Shown here: positions 34,857 to 45,500 of the stretch, in pieces
How positions within the stretch are numbered: position 1 is the first letter of the stretch
Layout of the letters: each line of letters begins with the position of its first letter
NCBI GenBank assembly: GCA_001598975.1
Contig: BBXU01002205.1
Location: 1-47,189, forward strand
Reading direction: 5' to 3'
Length of the DNA: 47,189 nt
Origin: Parachlorella kessleri
Taxonomy: Eukaryota > Chlorophyta > Trebouxiophyceae > Chlorellales > Chlorellaceae
Program-made: the position numbers and the translations under genes
The notes under the pieces: generated by a model
What the model was told of the DNA's origin: nothing
What the model saw: only the letters and a program-made list of their open reading frames with translations
The model's database searches: none

Positions 34857-37800
34857 CTACTGTGATAAAGGGCTCCCACTCCCACCCACCCCATCCCTGT
34901 GCAGGTAAGCCAGCAGAGTCTCACGCAGGCTTCGCAGCACATCCGCCATCGCTGGCCTGGCTTTCGGGTCGTGCTGCCAGCAGTGCTGCATGAGGTCGGC
35001 CAAGGCTGGCGGGCAGGAGGGGGACAGGGGCGGCCGCAGCTCCTGGTGGGCCACTTGGTAGGACAGCAGCGGCAGCGGCACACCCTCAAAGGCGTGGCGC
35101 CCCTCCCATACCTCCCACACTGCAGGCAGGCAGGTACAGGCAGATTATCGAATGCACAGGTTCCCCTACGTAAAGACTTGGGCGCACCGGCATCTACACA
35201 CCACCTCTCATACCAGGACTGCGGGCACTGCTGTCGCTGTGGCTTGCTGCTCTGCGCGCTGGTGCACACTGCCAGGGCCATGCAACAACCAACCCGCGCC
35301 AGAAGACGCTCGGCAGCTGAGCTGCGTATTTTAACACTCACTTAAGACTCCAAAGGAGTAGACATCGCTGGCAGTGCTGATCCTGCCCCCAGCCATGCGC
35401 TCAGGGCTCATGCAGGCCACAGTGCCCACCGCACTGGCCTGGATCGAGCTCTGCAGACGGGCAGCATGGGTCCCTTTCACGGCACGGTAGGACAGTCAAA
35501 AGCTAGGATCTCCTACTTTCCCAAGGTGGAAACCTAGCCTAGGAGGTGCACTTGATGCAACATGGCAGGCCAGTAACCTAAGTAGGTGTGCGGACAATCA
35601 CCAGTTGGCTGATGGGTACTACTGAAAACTATTGCAGGAGGGGTCAGGCAAGGATATCTGTGCCATACAAATGCATACCACCGAAAAAAGAAAGTGATAA
35701 AGCAAACCTGCCTGTGCTGTGTCGAGCATGTGTGACAGCCCAAAATCGCCCAGCTTAGCGATGTAGCCGCGCCGGGTAGTAGCGCTGGTCTTCAAAAGCA
35801 CGTTGCCTTCATGGCACCAGCGGCGAGGCCAGCAATGGCTTTAGCAGCGGTACTTAACCTGCCACATTGGCTGCAGGGTTGAGCCACCAGCAAGATGGGG
35901 CGCCAGGCTCTATTTCCCAAGGCCATGGTCAGGCCTGCTAGCCACCAGGCTTATCCAATCAGGACATGGAAGCTGCCACTGAGGCCCATATCTTACTAAT
36001 TTTGTCTGCAACTACAGCTTTCCATGCCAGCACCAGAGGCCAACAACAGCGGGCCAGACGGGCAGGCTTTTAAGAGACCCTGGTTTGACGGCACTGCATC
36101 CGCTCACCAGCCTTGATGTCGCCGTGCACAATGCCGCATGAGTGCAGGTAGTCCAGCGCGATAGCTGCGTCTATTAGGAGACGCAGGATAGCCTCCTGCG
36201 ACACGAGCGCCCATTGAGCATAGCGGCGAAAGCAGCACTGCTTGCTGCTCTTGCCACTCCAGGGCGCCCGTGCATGCCTGCCATGGAAACCCAGCAAAGA
36301 GAGAAGAAGAGGAAGCAAGATACAAGGTGCCTGGACTGGTGTGACCCACAGATCGAGCCCCTGTGTTGGTGCCTGAACCGCTGATTCACATGTGAGCAAG
36401 CGTGCGGAAAAGCAGCAAGCAGGTGGATGATAAGTTGCCACACCACGCCTGCCCACTTGGGGACTCACGGCAGCATGGTCAGGTGGCGATACGCTGTCAG
36501 ACTAGACTAGACCACGCCTGCTCACCTCGTCAGGGGTCCCATCCTGCCGCCGCAGCAACCGGCCTTCTTGAAGCACTGCTTCCAGGCTTCCCCTGCGCTC
36601 ACAAGGGGCAGGGCTCATGGCAAGATCTGCCAGGATCGCTCGTCAGGAGCAGCTGATCTAGCAGCAGATGCAAGATGGCTTGCGCACAGGGGGGGGCCCA
36701 ACTGCACTTCTGGGGTGGACCAGGGACGGTCGAGTACATTTTTTGCACTCCTCCCAGGCTCTTTTGCACAACCACCAGCATCCCCGATGGCGTACGCCGC
36801 CACCCATCGTCGCTTGAGGGCCTCCCAACAATGGTGGCAGCCCCAAGAACTCTAGGAGATGTTGCACATAGCCTGCCACTTATAGAACATGGCGAACTGC
36901 AGAGCCCAGCCTGACATACAAAACACCCTGCCATGTAGAGCATGCTGCTGACAACCCTCCCCTACCTGTCCGCGTACTCCATGAGTATCAGGGTGAAGGC
37001 CATGCCGCCACTTTCACTGCCAGCTGCCCCTCCCTCCAGCTCGCGTGAGGCCTGCGCCTGTAAGTAGGCGACTGCGCCAGAGGCCCCGTCGCGGAGCGGC
37101 TGCGCTGCCACTGCTTCAGATGCTGCCGGTGGGCTGGCAGGCTCTGACTCCACCTGCTGCTGCCGCTGTTCCTGCTGACCCTGCCCCTGCTGCTGCTCTT
37201 GCTGCCCCTGCTGCTGCCTTGATGGACCCTCCTGCTGCCTGTGCTGCTGCACTTGCTGTTGCCGAGACTGCAGGCCGCGTAGGTCCTCAGAGCGCAGGCT
37301 GGCCACCTTGAAGGTTCTTATCTGCACCCACAAATGTTGCGCACGGTTTTAACGCTAAAACATACAGAAAGCAAGGCAGCTGACTAGGGCCAGCATGCAC
37401 ACCCCCGCCATGTCCCAGCACAGTGACATACCTGACTGCCCAGCCTGAACCCTAAGTGGCTTCAGGAACCCCACCCAGCAACACCCATGGCTTCAGAAAC
37501 GCCCAGCCATCACGGGTGGCGCTGTGGTCATGTGCATATCAGGGTCGCAGTCCGAACCATACACACTGGCCTGCCCTTCCTGCCCCAGCCGGACCCTTAC
37601 CACGTTGGGGTGGGACACAGAAGTGGCCAGTGCGGCCTCCCGCTGCACTTGCGCCAGCAGCCTGCCGTCTGAGCCGTGCTCCACCACCTTGACAGCCACG
37701 GTGATGCCGGCCCACCGGCCTGCAAAAACCAGGATATCTCTGGAGAAAGCACTATTAGGCCACCCTCACGGTATCATACCCAGGCAAGGAAACCAAGCCT

Positions 37801-40182
37801 GCCAGCCTGCCGGGCCACCAGAACTCTTGATGATATAGAGACAACCCAAGCCAGGCAACCTGACTACCAATCTGGTGCATGGGCAGCCAAGCCGCCTTGC
37901 AGGCATGCCGTCAGCATGGGCGGGGTGTCAGAGCAGCAATACCTTTGAAAACGGTGGCAAAGCCGCCCCTGTCGATGACGCTTTGCAGCTCCAGCCCTTC
38001 GATGGCTTGCACGCAGGTGTCCCATGCGGTCCTCAGGTGAAGCTGTGCCCCCAGGCCTGCCTCAAACCCAGACATGGGCAGGCTCTGCATAGAACATGTG
38101 GGGGCAAGCAGCCGCGCAGGGAGGGGTAAGGGCATCATGGTCCACCAGGGACATAGTTCCCCGCTTTCACAACGAGGCGTCCAGCGGCAACAGCGTGGGT
38201 GTTTGGGACATGCTTTCCAACCTGACCAGGTGGCAACTGTGCAGGACATCAAAACCACCACGCGTGGCATCCAAGTGGCAGATCGACAGGAGGGAGGCAG
38301 CGCAGCTTCAAGGTCACCAAAGGCACCGCTGGACCACCTCAAATTGCAGCCACCGGCGGGCCACCTACAGCCAGATGCCTACAGATGTCCAAGCTGGTGG
38401 TGACACACTGAGGAACAAGCTCACCCTTGTGGCTTCTCCAGAACTCTGATCCCGCTCAGACGCTCCCCTGTTGGGGGAGGCGCTGCTCCGACCCTGGGTG
38501 GGCTGCGTGCCCTTGCTGCTGGTGCTGCTCCCTCCTAGCCGCTTCCCCAGCTCACACTCCAGCGAGCCGGCTGACCGCGCTGCCTGTGCTGGGTCGCTCC
38601 GGCGCAAGCCGCGGCGCCTGCGCCTTGCATACCATGCCAGCGTGGCGCCGGCTGCCAGCAAGGCGCAGGCGCCCAGTGCCACCAGCACCCACACCCAGGC
38701 GCCCACGCCACTGCCCCCGCCGCTGCTGCTGCTGCTGGCGGGCAGGCTCCCGTTCAAACTGGGGCTGGCTGGGGAGATGCCTGGCACGTTGCCAGCGGCG
38801 GGAGTGGCCACACAGTTCATCAACGTATCGCTGACACCAACATTCACCTGCCCGATGACCTTGGTTATGTCGCTCGCAGAGGTGACGGCAAAGCTCATCC
38901 CGGAAGTGCCCTTGATGTAGAAGGCTGTGCTGTTCACCTTGGCTATGCTCACTGACGGCCCCAGCCCCAAGCCTAGGCGGAACACTGTGTCGTCCACGCC
39001 TGAGCACTCGGTGCCCACATAGTCCAGCTCACAGTTGTGGGTCACAACCTGCACAGCGTACGCAGCACAGCGGCTGGCCAGGTAAGCAGGTGGCCGGATG
39101 TCAAGGAGGTGCAGCATGTGCCCACCGCTGCTCATGCGTGGAGCAGGTGGCACACATGGCAGGTACAAACTCGGGCACATGCAGAAGGGCCCGACAACCT
39201 CAACAGACTTGCAACTGCTGCCACACAGACACGGCACACCAAACGAAGCAGGTTGTAACTAGCAACGCCGAGGGTTCGCAAGCGGCTTGTAGCCGCACGC
39301 CCACCTTGCTGCCAGCCATGACCAGCACCGAAGGATGAATAGCGCTGCCTTGGATGTCATAGCTGGGGTGAACACGCTCTTTCCAGACTTTATAAAATGC
39401 AGGGTTCATGCTGACTATCCTATCCAAAACCAGCAAACCGCCGGACTCCACTTGCAGTACACCGTCCTTCCCACCCCAGTCAATGATGGTGGAGTTGGTT
39501 TCATTGACAGGCCCTGCAGCAGCAGGAGGAAGGGGGCCTCACGCCACGGGCTCTTCCTACTGTCAGCGTGGAAGGGGCGAGCTTGCTGGGCAGAGCCAAG
39601 CGCAGCTTGTCACCATACAAGCAGTCAGCTTGGGCCAGCCCTAGTTGCCCTCTCCAGCAGCCTGGCTAGTGCCTCAAGGTGAGAAGAGGTGAGCTTTGTA
39701 ACCAGGACCACCCACAGGCGCAACGACACATGCTGCCTGCCCAGCACACCTCGCCCACCACCACGGAGCACCACTGTCTGGTTGTCGGTGACATTGAGTG
39801 GGCTGTCTGGTGCCCACCATGCGTCAGATAACAGGAGAGGGCCTGCAGAGCACAGCATGCTTCTGCTGGAGTGCTATACTCCACAACTGGGCGCTAGGTG
39901 CAGTAAATACCCTGCAAGTGACTGGGACACAAGAGCCAGACTGCAGTGGCGGATTACGACCATTTTTAATTACACACCCTCCAATTGGACCACCAAATCT
40001 TCATTCTCTGCGCCTTGCCAAGCGTCATACAGTCCCGCAGCGTCGTCCACAGCCACAACTCTTTTAATGGTGTCCAAGCGTGCTAGCGCTGATAGCACGG
40101 CCTGCTCCCCACTCAGTTGTCCAAAAGCAGGTATGGGGCTAATTGCCACCAGCAGCACCAAACAGTACGCCACGAGAACCAT
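34857..40182 (-). CDS. RLK-D: divergent receptor-like TKL kinase with Gln-rich N-lobe insert
   Basis: Twelve exons: 40182-39978, 39842-39750, 39513-39305, 39048-38425, 38084-37943, 37719-37601, 37321-36966, 36592-36526, 36195-36108, 35806-35712, 35450-35342, 35119-34857. They sum to 789 codons plus TAG. The signal peptide starts MVLVAYCLVLLVAISPIPAF. The ectodomain shares only the general plan with A-C and has many Asn sequons (NVT, NET, NST). Exon 4 fuses the distal ectodomain, a Ser/Gly linker, the span (about 286-308, WVWVLVALGACALLAAGAT), a poly-Arg stop-transfer run and the juxtamembrane region, which are separate exons in A-C. The kinase has IDRGGFATVFKGRW, Lys435 in VAVK, HPNVIRTFKV, a Gln-rich insert where A-C have Pro/Gly/Ser, then LILMEYADRGSLE, HGDIKAGN (629 on), canonical DFG (655-657), SPERM, DVYSFGVLMWE and CWQHDPKARPAM. 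The intron at 35711-35451 has a GC donor, required by phase. Confidence 0.87.
37130..37275 (-). repeat. CTG/CAG-rich tract encoding Gln-rich kinase insert
   Basis: Interrupted CAG codons (CTG on the plus strand) in RLK-D exon 7 encode a Gln-rich loop of about 50 residues between the beta-4 and beta-5 regions of the kinase N-lobe. Confidence 0.75.
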
Positions 40183-42249
40183 CGCTCACGCATAGCAAGC
40201 AGGTGCGCCGTTCCTACATTCATAGGCCTATACCTCATGCAGCGACCGACACTGCTAGCATCACCAGGCACTTGCAAAGTGTGGAGTAAAACTTCCAATG
40301 GTGAGTCACACTTTGTCACACCGCGTTCTTTGACTCCTGGCTCCATAAACAACCTTCCCTTACCTCACCAGCCCTCCTCCGCCCAGGGAACGTCAGAGTG
40401 CACGTGCTTGTCTGCGTTTGACCATATATGTATGGGCCTATCCATATCTATCTGTTTGGGTTGCTGACGTCGTGCAGAGGAGGGAAGAACTGTACCAACA
40501 AGGCTGGATGTAAGCGGTGCACTGCTGACCTAGGACTAAGTAGCACGGGATGATCATGGCATCGTGATCCGCACAACTGAACTTTAGTTAGCTTGGGCCT
40601 GTTTGACAGGGAACTAGCTTTGTTTGTGGTGGCATGCACTGCGAGCAACACTGTCATAGCTGCTGGCTGTCAGGCCGGCCCTGAGTTTGAGCCGGGTCCC
40701 TCCCCAAGACAAGGTAAGGCCACTAGAGCAGCAACTGTTAACGGTGTCATGTGAAGTGAGGAGAGGCGGGGGGGCGTACGGGCACGACTTGGCTAGTGCA
40801 GTTAATTGGCAAAGGGGGCAGGCAATTTGGACAGAGAGTAGGTAGGGCTGTATTGAATGACAGGGCTGTATGCAGTTGTTAGCGGGTGGCAGGTAGTGCG
40901 AACAGGGAGGGAGAACTAAGCTGTACGAACAGGTGTGGATGCAGAATGCGCTGTTATTACTTGTTCGTAAGGGTGTAGGTCGTGCGAAGAGAGAGGAGAT
41001 GAAGGTTTAACTGTACTGACTGGGCTGATGCAAGTGTGCTCGTGGGTCTTGCCTGAGTTCTGGTAGGGCAGTAGGAAACAAGGGTAAAGGTTGAATGAGT
41101 TATTCATGGTGGCATGCAATGCAGACATATGCTGAGGAAGAGGGATACTGAAAGGGCTGGAAGCAATTACCCTGGGGTTTGCCTGGCTCTCATCGATCTA
41201 TGGTCGCTGGTAGGGGAAGTAAGACGATGTACAGTCTTGACTTGACCAGGCTGGTGTTTTTCTCTTTCATGTTCTTGGTGGTGGAGGTTTCTTGGTGGTG
41301 GGGGTAGTGATTCTAGTGCAGGGTTGTGCACGCGTGGGCGGGCTTGCAGGGTACACCAGCTATCATGCCATGCTACCTTCACCGTCTGGGATTCAAGGCA
41401 TGAGGCTCAAGCAATTTTAACCAACAGAGCCGCTGAAGCAAGTACATGGTATTACTTCTCCACACAACACATTCAGCAGCACATTGCAAGCCTAGGGAAG
41501 GCTGCAGCATGGGCACCAGCATGGAAGCTGATTCGGCATGACAAACTAGGCCAAGATTGGTGCACATCAATGGCTTGTTACTGCCTGAGGAGCACCACAG
41601 CTAATGCTAGATGTTACCCCATCCTCCAACAGTAGTGCCATCTCTGAGGCTACTCCAAGGCACCTCCGACGCCTATCTCACTCACTGTCATCATGCTGCA
41701 CACTAGCATTCAGCAGCTCCCTCAACTAGCTGAGGCAGCATCAGAGGTATGAAGAAGAGGCAATTCCAAGATGGAACTCCATATCTGTGAGGTGAAAGAC
41801 CTCATGAGAGAAAGCAACCTGCCTGCCTGGCAAATACTGTAATTGCGCTGGGAAAGCAGTACTTTACTCCCACCTCACCAGCAGGGAACTATCATCTACA
41901 AGACATTAAGGTCCTCACGCCACCAACCCTCGGCAGGTGCAACAGCAGCTAGTTAACAGGTGACCATCAAAAGGTCTGCCAGCAAGAGTCAAAGAAATCC
42001 AGCCTGGCGTGCCTTACAGGCCTGGAGTGGTTTGCAGGCCGCGTGCTACCTGCAGGCTGTTGCCAAGCTGTACGAAGCAGTCCACCCGTCACACATGCCA
42101 ACGCCGTCAAGGCGTCTCCTACTCCAGCTCTCTCCCCCACTTGTGTTCATGCTCCGTCCCCGCTCAAGCAGCATGAAACAGCTCCTGCAAAGTGGGCCTT
42201 TCAACTCCGGCTCGCCCACCCTCCCTTAAAACGCCAGCAACGTCCAACA
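40183..42249. other. Intergenic region upstream of RLK-D, repeat-bearing
   Basis: Its start should hold the RLK-D promoter. From about 40600 to 41310 it carries units of the dispersed GGTGGCAGGTAGTGCGAAC-type repeat. The open frames here match no family I recognise, and no splice-consistent exon was found. Confidence 0.55.
40884..41180 (+). repeat. Dispersed repeat, copy 2, with degenerate tandem units
   Basis: The best unit (40884-40909) is identical over 26 bases to 21262-21287. Weaker units follow: GTGTAGGTCGTGCGAAGAG near 40971, then GGTGGCATGCAATGCAGAC near 41108. Each is followed by a GA-rich stretch and an ACTGAAAGGGCTGG- or GACTGGGCTG-type segment. An isolated half-unit lies near 40628. 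It looks like an irregular tandem array of a unit of roughly 100 bp. Confidence 0.55.
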
Positions 42250-42727
42250 CAGCGCACCTGCACGTAATCCAGTCCTGCTGGCTCAGCTTCATATTGGCGC
42301 TGCCAGCACTGCCGCACGGTAGGGTAACCAGTGCGGGAGGGCAGGAAAGGTCGGTATCCTTGTGGCTGCAGCTGCTGGTGCGCCAGATCGTAGGCCAGCG
42401 GGGGCAGCAGCACGTGCCAGCTAACGCATGCCGTCCCTATCAAACCTCTCACACTGCATGAGGGCAAGAGCCATGCATGCACATAATTCACTTGCAACAA
42501 ATCTTTTGGCACCTGCTCCCGGCTGAGGCGGGGCGTGCTAAATACCAGCGGCGCTGCCTGTGCCAACACTTCTTGAACTTCTCAACGGTGAACGCGCATA
42601 TCTATCTGTTACAAGTGGCCTGCACCCAGTGCCAGCTCCAGCTGGTTCAACCCCATGACTCACTAAGGAGTTCACAGGAGGAGACGTCGATGGCGGTGCT
42701 GACCCTGCCGGCACTGCTAGCACGGTA
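42250..42727 (-). pseudogene. Relic of an RLK-D-like kinase 3' end
   Basis: Two pieces match the last two exons of RLK-D in order and orientation. Piece 42664-42727 corresponds to the part of exon 11 around RISTASDVYSFG, but reads RVSTAIDVSSC and lacks the first part of the exon; it is still followed by GTGAGTC. Piece 42453-about 42250 corresponds to exon 12: LPPLAYDLAHQQLQP against LPLLSYQVAHQELRP, then QCWQ against HCWQ. The exon 12-like piece keeps an acceptor-like CAG, but its beginning has diverged and the joined frame does not give an intact C-lobe. No other kinase parts were found around it. It is a decayed duplicate, not a gene. Confidence 0.75.
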
Positions 42728-43047
42728 CTGCAGGACAGCCCCTTCCTGTTCCAAACATCGAAACAAGCCACTCAGTATGGGGCCCACAGAGGTCACTGCC
42801 ACCTTACACCCAGAAAAACCTCGCCACGACCCTTGGCACCTGCATCAGTTCAGCACTGCTGCTGGCCCAGACACCTCAAGACACACCCTGCTTGTCAACT
42901 ATTGCACTGTTGGCTTGGCTATCCATATATCGATCCTCCGTCCAATAGTCGATATCAACCGGTATTAGGTGTTTCTGTTCTGTCACCATGGTGATGATCC
43001 CTGGAGGCCTCTCTCAGTGTACGGCAGTTTGCTCGCAAGGGTCGTCG
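42728..43047. other. Spacer between RLK relic and retrotransposon
   Basis: I see nothing coding here. It may include unrecognisable remains of the relic's 5' part, and it forms one side of the retrotransposon insertion site. Confidence 0.5.
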
Positions 43048-43052
43048 GTAGC
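43048..43052 (+). repeat. Target-site duplication, left copy (GTAGC)
   Basis: GTAGC directly abuts the left LTR. The same five bases directly follow the right LTR. Confidence 0.85.
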
Positions 43053-43361
43053 TGTAGCAGGACCAGCGGGAGCGGACAGAAATGTGCACAAGTGTGCACC
43101 CGAATGTTCAACAGACTTAGAGATGAAGATGTTACACCTGCAGGTCACAAACTAAGAGTACCGGGTATAACTTCCATAAGACGTCCGGGTCCAGAATAGC
43201 TAAGCAGACAAACACGCACACTTTTATAGGCAGCCAGGAGTTGTTAACAACGCTCTTGTTCACAACGCCCGCGCGAGGGAGACCTGGCGCCCAAACATGG
43301 GAACCTAGCGCCCAAACAGGGGTTATGACAATACCCTGCAAATACAGCGGGTAACGCTACA
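43053..43361 (-). repeat. LTR (3' LTR in element orientation)
   Basis: A 309-bp direct repeat of 45501-45809. The two mismatches are T/G near 43117 and G/A near 43144 relative to the other copy. The ends form the short inverted repeat TGTAGC...GCTACA. Confidence 0.95.
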
Positions 43362-43371
43362 TGCCCCCACT
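43362..43371 (-). other. Polypurine tract of the retrotransposon
   Basis: On the minus strand this reads AGTGGGGGCA, immediately upstream of the 3' LTR, where plus-strand DNA synthesis is primed in LTR elements. Confidence 0.75.
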
Positions 43372-44467
43372 TCAAAAGCGCTCGCCCTCGAGCGTTCATG
43401 GAAAGAACACACACTCGCAGAGTGATAGGCAATGAGTCCTGAGAATAAACAAAGCCTTGGAGCAAGTACACAAACAAACCTAGCAGGTGATCAGCCTGCA
43501 AAGGTGAAAGCACTTGCCCACAGGAAAGGTCAGCACGTTCAGCTGTTGCCCAAAGGCACTGACAAGAACAAGGCTTCCTTGACAAGCAGGTGCCCATACA
43601 CCCCCAGAAGCCAAGTCAAAAACAAATGCCCTAGTACTCCTAACAGCCCCCTTTTATACCAGGCAGAACAAATGCTGCCAGGAGCCATCAGTTTAGCCTC
43701 CATGTGGGGCTTGGGAATCCACACAGATTAGAGTGGGGCAATAACATTAACAACAGAAAGTGAAAGCAAAAGACTCAGATGGGATAAACCCAGCGGCTCT
43801 AGGAGCACCGCTCGACATGCGCCGCCTGTTGCTACGACCTGAATAGCCACCAAAGAGTTGGTAGCGCCAGGCTGCTGGGCCCCGCTAAGTAAATGCATAT
43901 GTCCAAGCATATGCCCAGGCCGCAACGGCACACGTCTGTACCAGCAGAGTTGTAGCATGGTAGCTCAGAAGATCTGCCGTTAACCCCATAATGAAAGCCC
44001 TGGGAGCACACGAGGTACGCCTTCACAAGAAGGTGCCTGCCCTTTCGGGACCAAGCTGTTCAGTTGGCAAAGCCAGCTTATGTACCTCACTACCAGGAGA
44101 AACAGAATCGCACAAACAGGCCAATGCCAAAAGGGCTTGCCTGTGTGCAGCGCAGACAATGGCCAGCCGGTTAGGCTGCGTCTTCGTCCGTCTCCAGGTA
44201 CACCCCTGTCTTGTTCATAGTCACCATGGGGAGAGCATGGCAGCAGGCAAGGCTGGTGTATCACAGACCCACAAGCCACACTACAAGTTGGCTACAGGCC
44301 TCAGCACTTAACGCTCAGGTTGCCCCAAACGCCTAGGCAGACCTGGTCAATGTTGCAAGTTCAGCTTGGCTTGACAAGTTTTAAAGCATGTTCCTTGCCC
44401 AGTAGCACTCCTCAAAACCAACATCCAGTCCCATACCTTCAAGTCCAAGTCCACCTACATGTCCACC
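43372..44467 (-). other. Non-coding internal region of the retrotransposon
   Basis: About 1.1 kb between gag and the 3' LTR, where pol would sit in an autonomous element. No reverse transcriptase, integrase or protease motif is readable in any frame. Short open frames here are not recognisable. Confidence 0.6.
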
Positions 44468-45432
44468 TTAGCCCATGTCCATGTGCACCCTGCGCTTCTG
44501 GTTGTTCAGCTTGTCAGGGCAGTCCGCCACCGTGTGACCACAGTAACAGCGCCGACAGTAGGTGCACCCCTCATGCTTCCTGATATAATCCTTTTGCACA
44601 TCAGTAAGAGGTGGCCAATCATACCGTGCACCTTGCCGCCTGCCGTACTTGTGCAGAAGCTTCATGGCACAGAGCTCCATGGGCTCAGGTCCTTGTTCGA
44701 GTTGAGAGGGTGGCGAGGCAGCGGAGCTGGCAGATGATGAGGCAACCACCGGCTGCACCAAATCCACCTGCTCAGCAAGCGCCATCGCCTCCCTGCAGGA
44801 CTTGGGGAACTGCAGCCTCACCCTGTAGGCAATGTCAGGTTTGAGCCCATCCATGAAGCGCTGCTTTACCTCCGGGTCTGTCATGTCCTGCTGTGGGATC
44901 TGGAGGCAATAGCTGTCGAACTGGCTGATGTACTTGGCTACAGTACCTGTTTGCTTCAGGTGAGCCAGTCCCTCACGAGCCTTATCTGCTGGGTTGATGC
45001 CTCCAAACTGTGCCTTGATGGCCGCTGCGAACTTGTCCCAGGTGGCAAGTCTCTCGTAGACAGCAGCTGGCACTTGTGCCACCACACCAGAGCATCGCCC
45101 CTCAGGTACAGCACAGCCAGGTTAAGCTTGTCATGATCAGACATGCCAGGTTTCATGGCAAACTGCAGCTCCATCATGACAAGCCACAGCCACACGTTAG
45201 GTTCCGGGTGCAGCTCACTACCGTAGTAGTAGTCAGGTTTGGGAGCCGTGTGAAGCTTGATCGAGTTGGGTTGGGAGCCAGTAGCAGCATGCTCTGCCAT
45301 CAATGCTGCTACCTGCTGAGCTGACGTGGCACTGGCATGCTGTGCCTCAGCCAAGCGACCTGACAGCTCAGCAAACAGGCTGCCGATGCCCTCGGCATTG
45401 CCAGCCTATATGTACTCGTGCAACATGTCCAT
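44468..45432 (-). pseudogene. Retrotransposon gag, interrupted by a nonsense codon and a frameshift
   Basis: Capsid-like Gag of an LTR retrotransposon. The N-terminal part includes the conserved retrotransposon-gag core (WLWLVMMELQF...YLRGDALVWW). The second part includes WDKFAAAIKAQF and a C-terminal Cys/His knuckle-like motif (CTYCRRCYCGHTVADC) whose spacing departs from the usual CX2CX4HX4C. Breaks: an ATG at 45432 is followed after eight codons by TAG (45406-45408); a later in-frame ATG lies at 45300. Near 45080 the frame shifts by one base, so the front and back halves lie in two overlapping frames (45354-44956 and 45085-44468). As it stands it cannot make a full-length Gag. Confidence 0.85.
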
Positions 45433-45470
45433 GTTCAAGCAGAAAAGTACAAGACGTGATCAATCAGAGT

Positions 45471-45490
45471 TGGGTCGAGAGATCGACCCA
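45471..45490. repeat. Perfect 8-bp inverted repeat near the 5' LTR
   Basis: TGGGTCGA, a four-base GAGA loop, and TCGACCCA. It overlaps the putative primer-binding site, so it would form a hairpin in the leader RNA of the retrotransposon. Confidence 0.75.
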
Positions 45491-45500
45491 GCTGAAACCA
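45483..45500 (-). other. Putative primer-binding site of the retrotransposon
   Basis: On the minus strand this starts TGGTTTCAGCTGGG directly after the 5' LTR. TGG is the expected complement of a tRNA CCA end. The matching tRNA could not be named from the window. Confidence 0.6.

Noticed and set aside
35699..35705. GT donor at the end of RLK-D exon 10
   Set aside because: Using the GT four bases past the GC would put the next exon out of frame; the GC donor at 35711 keeps phase and motif continuity.
41324..41635. 103-codon plus-strand open frame upstream of RLK-D
   Set aside because: No recognisable family, no splice context and no paralog in the window; likely chance.
43980..44279. Open frame inside the retrotransposon as a pol remnant
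   Set aside because: No reverse transcriptase, RNase H, integrase or protease motif is readable in any frame; composition alone is not evidence.
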